The position numbers were made by a program, and so were the translations under genes. A stretch of 64,000 nt of DNA, taken from contig NZ_JADKZI010000002.1 of the NCBI RefSeq assembly GCF_017811815.1, positions 124,001-188,000 on the forward strand. Reading direction: 5' to 3'. This stretch comes from Flavonifractor sp. AGMB03687 (lineage in GTDB: Bacteria > Bacillota > Clostridia > Oscillospirales > Oscillospiraceae). The notes beneath the pieces are model-generated. The model was not told the DNA's origin. It saw only the letters and a list, made by a program, of their open reading frames with translations, and searched no databases. Below, one piece after another: positions 61,321 through 64,000 of the stretch (its first letter is position 1; each line of letters starts with the position of its first letter).

Positions 61321-61536
61321 ATGCCAATTCGTCAACTGCGAGAGCGCCTGGGGATGTCCATGTATGAGTTGGCTGAGAAGATGGGCGTCTCAGTTGCCAC
61401 GGTTTCCCGTTGGGAGACTGGCGAATCCGTACCTGTTACCGGGCGGCTGAGGATTCTGGCTGATGTGCTGCACTGCACCATCGACGAGCTGTTTGGCCGG
61501 GCTGGACCCGGAAAGCCAGATCGGGAGGCCAGCTGA
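61321..61536 (+). CDS. XRE family helix-turn-helix protein
   Basis: The 71-residue protein is almost entirely one XRE domain (RQLRERLGMSMYELAEKMGVSVATVSRWETGESVP). AAAGGGGGG precedes the ATG at 61321. It starts a run of plus-strand genes and is probably a Cro-like early regulator. Confidence 0.88.
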   Translation: MPIRQLRERLGMSMYELAEKMGVSVATVSRWETGESVPVTGRLRILADVLHCTIDELFGRAGPGKPDREAS

Positions 61537-61575
61537 TCCCCACATCCATTTTACCCCGAAGAGGAGGAGATAACC

Positions 61576-62025
61576 ATGCCGGGCGATTGCCGGAATATCT
61601 ACAAAATTTGCCGCAAGTCTGCCGGGTTGACCCAGGAAGCGGCAGCGGAGCGGCTGGGCATCAGCGTGGAGAGCCTGCGGGCCTACGAGACCGGCCAGAG
61701 GATCCCACCCAACGAGGTGGTAGAGCTGATGGTGATCCTGTACAACGCCCAGCACCTGGCCTACCAGCATCTGCGGGAGACCAACGCCCTGTACAGCAGC
61801 GTAGTGCCGGAGGTCCGGCCCAAGTCCGTCCTGGAGGCCAGCGCCAAACTGACCAACCGGATCTTCAGCTTTGCGGAGTCCCACGCCGACCGGCGGCTGC
61901 TGCGCATCGCGGAGGACAACGTCATCGATGAAGGGGAGCGCCCCGAGTTCAACGCCATCATGGAGGATCTGCAGGAGATCGTGGAGGCTGCGCTGGAGCT
62001 GCGGTGCGCCCGGGAGTCCTCATAG
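61576..62025 (+). CDS. XRE family helix-turn-helix protein
   Basis: The 149-residue protein has an N-terminal XRE domain (IYKICRKSAGLTQEAAAERLGISVESLRAYETGQRIPPNEVVELMV) and a longer helical C-terminal half (KSVLEASAKLTNRIFSFAESHADRRLLRIAED) that may bind a partner. GAGGAGG precedes the ATG. It is 39 bases after the previous HTH gene, in the same operon. Proteins of this layout are common in Firmicute prophages. Confidence 0.88.
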   Translation: MPGDCRNIYKICRKSAGLTQEAAAERLGISVESLRAYETGQRIPPNEVVELMVILYNAQHLAYQHLRETNALYSSVVPEVRPKSVLEASAKLTNRIFSFAESHADRRLLRIAEDNVIDEGERPEFNAIMEDLQEIVEAALELRCARESS

Positions 62026-62069
62026 GACAACCCGGCGGCAGCATAAGAGGGAAGAGGAGGTGTTTACAT

Positions 62070-62378
62070 ATGGATCTCAACATTGAGCCCCTGGAGGAGC
62101 TGGTGGTCACCACCAAGGTCATCCATGAGAAGATCGGCAGGTATGAGGTGGATACCCTTATGACCCGCCGGAAGGGTCTGCACTGGCTTACCGACATGTC
62201 GGGGACGCGGGTGCTGGTGGACGAGAGCGCCACCATGGACTCAGGGCCCAAACTGGGGACTACGTTGTGCTTCACACCCCACAGCGACGTGGAGGTCAGC
62301 GAGGAGGAGCGGGCGGCCAACCGGGAGCGGATCAAGCAGGTGGCCACCAAAGTGATGATCGACATGGGAATCTGGTAG
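62070..62378 (+). CDS. Hypothetical protein, 102 residues
   Basis: The protein begins MDLNIEPLEELVVTTKVIHEKIGRYEVDTL, is acidic and mostly helix-strand mixed, and has no recognised family. GAGGAGG lies nine bases before the ATG at 62070. It continues the early operon 44 bases after the HTH gene. Confidence 0.7.
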   Translation: MDLNIEPLEELVVTTKVIHEKIGRYEVDTLMTRRKGLHWLTDMSGTRVLVDESATMDSGPKLGTTLCFTPHSDVEVSEEERAANRERIKQVATKVMIDMGIW

Positions 62379-62418
62379 GGGAGGGGAGTCCCGTGAAAAG
62401 ACATAAAGAAAGGCCCCC

Positions 62419-62438
62419 CTGTCTGTGGGCGCAGACAG
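62419..62438 (+). other. Hairpin in the early operon
   Basis: CTGTCTG/CAGACAG (62419-62425 with 62432-62438), extended by GGCC/GGCC outside. No T-tract; likely an mRNA structure between genes. Confidence 0.4.
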
Positions 62439-62522
62439 AGAGGCCAAACAATGGTTTCGTGCATGAAAACCACTATTATGATACCACAAATAGCCGAATC
62501 TTACAAGGGGGGTGGGGAGTAG

Positions 62523-62747
62523 GTGCTCCGAAATAATCTCCAAACTGCTAGGAAAGCTGTCGGTCTGACTCAACAAGCGATTGCGGACAAGTTGGGACTC
62601 ACCCTACGGCATTACCAGAAAATCGAATACGCAGACATCAACGGCGCTTTTGAGGTCTGGGATGCCTTGGAGGACCTTCTGGGGGTACATCAACGGATAC
62701 TCCGAGAGATCTCAAGTAGTCATCCCGGCCCAAAAGAAAATCTGTAG
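62523..62747 (+). CDS. XRE family helix-turn-helix protein, GTG start
   Basis: The 74-residue protein carries an XRE helix-turn-helix (NNLQTARKAVGLTQQAIADKLGLTLRHYQKIEYADINGAFEVWDAL). The GTG at 62523 follows GGGGAG. Its last 110 bases overlap the end of the opposite-strand repressor gene, a compact convergent arrangement. Confidence 0.72.
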   Translation: MLRNNLQTARKAVGLTQQAIADKLGLTLRHYQKIEYADINGAFEVWDALEDLLGVHQRILREISSSHPGPKENL

Positions 62748-62913
62748 GGACATCAAAAAGATCTGCAATTTGTACCAAAAGGTCATAACTTGGATCTACA
62801 TCTCCGCTTTCATACTTTTGAAGGGCCCGTAAAGAAATATTGAGCGTGTCTGCCGTTTTTTGAAGTGTGTAGCCACGAAATATCCTGGCTGAGCGAAGTC
62901 TATCGTTGAGCAT
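62638..62913 (-). CDS. XRE/cI-like repressor
   Basis: The 91-residue protein is an XRE repressor (LNDRLRSARIFRGYTLQKTADTLNISLRALQKYESGDVDPSYDLLVQIADLFDVPTDF) with a short Pro/Arg-rich tail. AGAGGAGGAT precedes the ATG at 62913. It is divergent from the gene at 63013, and two palindromes with GGCGT half-sites lie between the genes, so it is the likely master repressor of the rightward operon. Confidence 0.88.
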   Translation of the reverse strand: MLNDRLRSARIFRGYTLQKTADTLNISLRALQKYESGDVDPSYDLLVQIADLFDVPTDFLLGRDDYLRSLGVSVDVPPEGPPRHPRPQKRR

Positions 62914-62937
62914 GAGTGATCCTCCTCTAAAACGCTC

Positions 62938-62996
62938 TTGACATACGCCTAATAATGGCGTATATTATGGACAAATTAAACGCCAATTATTGGCGT
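62938..62996 (+). promoter_or_regulatory. Repressor control region 2: promoter with GGCGT palindromes
   Basis: TTGACA (62938-62943), 17 bases, TATATT (62961-62966) drives the rightward genes. Operator 1 (TACGCC-TAATAAT-GGCGTA, 62944-62962) fills the whole spacer; operator 2 (ACGCCAAT-T-ATTGGCGT, 62980-62996) lies downstream over the transcription start region. Confidence 0.8.
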
Positions 62997-63012
62997 AATT
63001 GGAGGGGAAGGT

Positions 63013-63273
63013 ATGAGTGTAGATCTTAAGTTTGAAATGGATGGTGCGACGGTGTACTTAGATGATGCAGTAAAGACTCTCCGAATCATGACGGAGGCGC
63101 TGGAGTGCGAAATGTTGGCGGCTCAGAGAAATGACTTTCGTCCTATCCCAGAGTGGATCTTGGAACGGTGCTGTGGGTTCTCCATCATTGTTCGGGAGCT
63201 GGACCGTATCACAGATGAGCTGAAAGCTGCGGTCACGAAAGAGTATAGGTCAGGAAAAGGAGAATACACATGA
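63013..63273 (+). CDS. Hypothetical protein, 86 residues
   Basis: First gene of the rightward operon. The protein begins MSVDLKFEMDGATVYLDDAVKTLRI, is helical and has two adjacent cysteines (RCCGF). GGGAAGG precedes the ATG. It overlaps the next gene in an ATGA junction. No family recognised; early phage proteins of this size often act with replication genes. Confidence 0.72.
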   Translation: MSVDLKFEMDGATVYLDDAVKTLRIMTEALECEMLAAQRNDFRPIPEWILERCCGFSIIVRELDRITDELKAAVTKEYRSGKGEYT

Positions 63274-63581
63274 GGACATTTTTATTTCGGCAGGATATTG
63301 CAGAAAAGTATGGGGTGAATGAGGCTATTTTTGTAGCAGTATTGGTGGAACTAATCAAAGAAAGCCGGGATTTGTGCATTTGTGAGGATGGTATGTGGTG
63401 GTACCCGTGTGCCATTCATGAATGGGAGGGGAAATTCCCGTTCTGGACAGCACGTCAGGTTGACCGCATTGTGAAAAACTGTATGTTTAAGGGAATAGTC
63501 ATCCAACGTCATTATGATGGGGATGAGCGACGTAGAAGAGGGTGGTATGCCATCCGAAGGGGAGTTGGATATGACACGTGA
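63270..63581 (+). CDS. Hypothetical protein, 103 residues
   Basis: The protein begins MRTFLFRQDIAEKYGVNEAIFVAVLVELI and includes HEWEGKFPFWTARQVDRIVKNCMFKGIV, a winged-helix-like pattern similar to the N-terminal regions of phage replication organiser proteins. It is coupled to the previous gene by ATGA and overlaps the next by 11 bases. Confidence 0.7.
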   Translation: MRTFLFRQDIAEKYGVNEAIFVAVLVELIKESRDLCICEDGMWWYPCAIHEWEGKFPFWTARQVDRIVKNCMFKGIVIQRHYDGDERRRRGWYAIRRGVGYDT

Positions 63582-64000
63582 GGAAATCGCTGGTGCATCC
63601 AAAGCGGATGGCGGTATGTTTGCGGTAATTCCAGCTGTAGTTATGCGTGACAGTGCGCTTTCTATGTCAGCCAGGATGTTGTATGGGATTATCACATGGC
63701 GGTGCAATGCTGAGTCAAGATGCTGGCCTACAAACCGGGCGTTAGGAGAGGATCTCGGATTATCCCCCAAACGCATTTCAAGCCTGCTGTCACTACTGGA
63801 GTCCCAGGGCCACATTGAAGTTGAGATTGTCTGTGATCCGGAGACGGGACAAATCATCCGGCGGTACATATACCCTATTGTTAAAAGCGGGAGGGGTATC
63901 CCCAAAAATAAGGATACCTCCCCCCAAGAGTGCGGTGAGGGTATCCCCGAAAATGAGGAGGAGAAATATAAAGAAGAAATAATAAATATAAATACCCCCT
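63571..64000 (+). CDS. Helix-turn-helix phage replication-type protein (partial, runs off the window)
   Basis: An open frame from ATG at 63571 continues past the window end without a stop (143 codons seen). The sequence MFAVIPAVVMRDSALSMSARMLYGIITW followed by CWPTNRALGEDLGLSPKRISSLLSLLESQGHIEV is the winged-helix (HTH_36-like) N-terminus of phage/plasmid replication-initiation proteins. GGGGAG lies eight bases before the ATG. A hydrophilic linker with Glu/Lys/Asn-rich stretch begins near residue 115. Confidence 0.8.
   Translation, partial: MTREEIAGASKADGGMFAVIPAVVMRDSALSMSARMLYGIITWRCNAESRCWPTNRALGEDLGLSPKRISSLLSLLESQGHIEVEIVCDPETGQIIRRYIYPIVKSGRGIPKNKDTSPQECGEGIPENEEEKYKEEIININTP

Larger units (their letters stand above)
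56478..64000. mobile_element. Integrated mobile element, probably prophage (left part)
   Basis: From the interrupted host gene to the window end the genes are of mobile type: large serine recombinase at the edge, Uma2 nuclease, DUF4236 protein, five small helix-turn-helix regulators, two repressor-operator control regions, and early genes with a replication-type winged-helix protein. The right boundary lies beyond the window. No capsid or conjugation genes are seen yet, so phage versus conjugative element is undecided; the early-gene layout favours a prophage. Confidence 0.82.

Overview
The window reads as chromosomal DNA of a GC-rich anaerobic Firmicute, most likely an Oscillospiraceae gut bacterium of the Flavonifractor/Lawsonibacter/Pseudoflavonifractor type. 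This is inferred from the gene families (clostridial DUF4330, DUF3793, DUF6774 and DUF2812 proteins, the dnaG-rpoD pair, HPr with Ser46, strong GGAGG ribosome-binding sites). No rRNA is present, so the species is not fixed.

1-8.5 kb is a sialic-acid/amino-sugar operon: RpiR regulator, lipoprotein binding protein, two permeases, NanA, NagB, NagA and an MsmX-type ATPase. 8.6-12.2 kb holds a collagen-like Gly-X-Y protein, tRNA-Thr, a non-coding stretch with DnaA-box-like sequences, a DUF362 ferredoxin and deoC. 12.2-17.9 kb (minus strand) is a complete fructose PTS operon, fruR-fruK-fruA-ptsH-ptsI. 18-24.3 kb carries a Crp/Fnr regulator, rpoD, dnaG, a dGTPase-like HD protein and a HAD phosphatase. 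24.3-27.7 kb has two envelope-glycan genes, one a glycosyltransferase-CsaB fusion. 27.7-33.8 kb holds mixed genes: DUF4330, PAP2, GNAT, an F420-0 ligase-like protein, LysR, a 49-residue protein, and an ECF sigma factor with its membrane partner.

33.9-35.5 kb is an RNA locus: a probable structured non-coding RNA of about 215 nt with its own promoter, a ribbon-helix-helix gene, two perfect copies of a 33-bp hairpin repeat, and a Val-Asp-Phe-Gly-Cys tRNA operon. 35.5-49.5 kb is mainly housekeeping: hslO, a methyltransferase, a TrpR-like protein, purA, ppk1-ppx, greA, TetR, tRNA-Gly, a GIY-YIG/ProC fusion, dus, a DUF3793-flavodoxin pair behind twin palindromes, asparaginase and an oxidoreductase. 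49.5-55.7 kb has PadR plus three paralogous DUF2812 membrane proteins, tRNA-Leu and a MarR-MFS pair.

The right end (about 56.48 kb to the window end) is an integrated mobile element, probably a prophage. A large serine recombinase sits at its left edge, directly against a cysteine-rich host gene that has lost its 5' end. Further in are an Uma2 nuclease, a DUF4236 surface protein, several HTH repressors with palindromic operators lying in promoter spacers, and early replication-type genes. This gene interruption by a recombinase-bearing element, which recalls the sporulation-gene elements excised in Bacillus and Clostridium, and the structured RNA locus at 34 kb are the most interesting signals.
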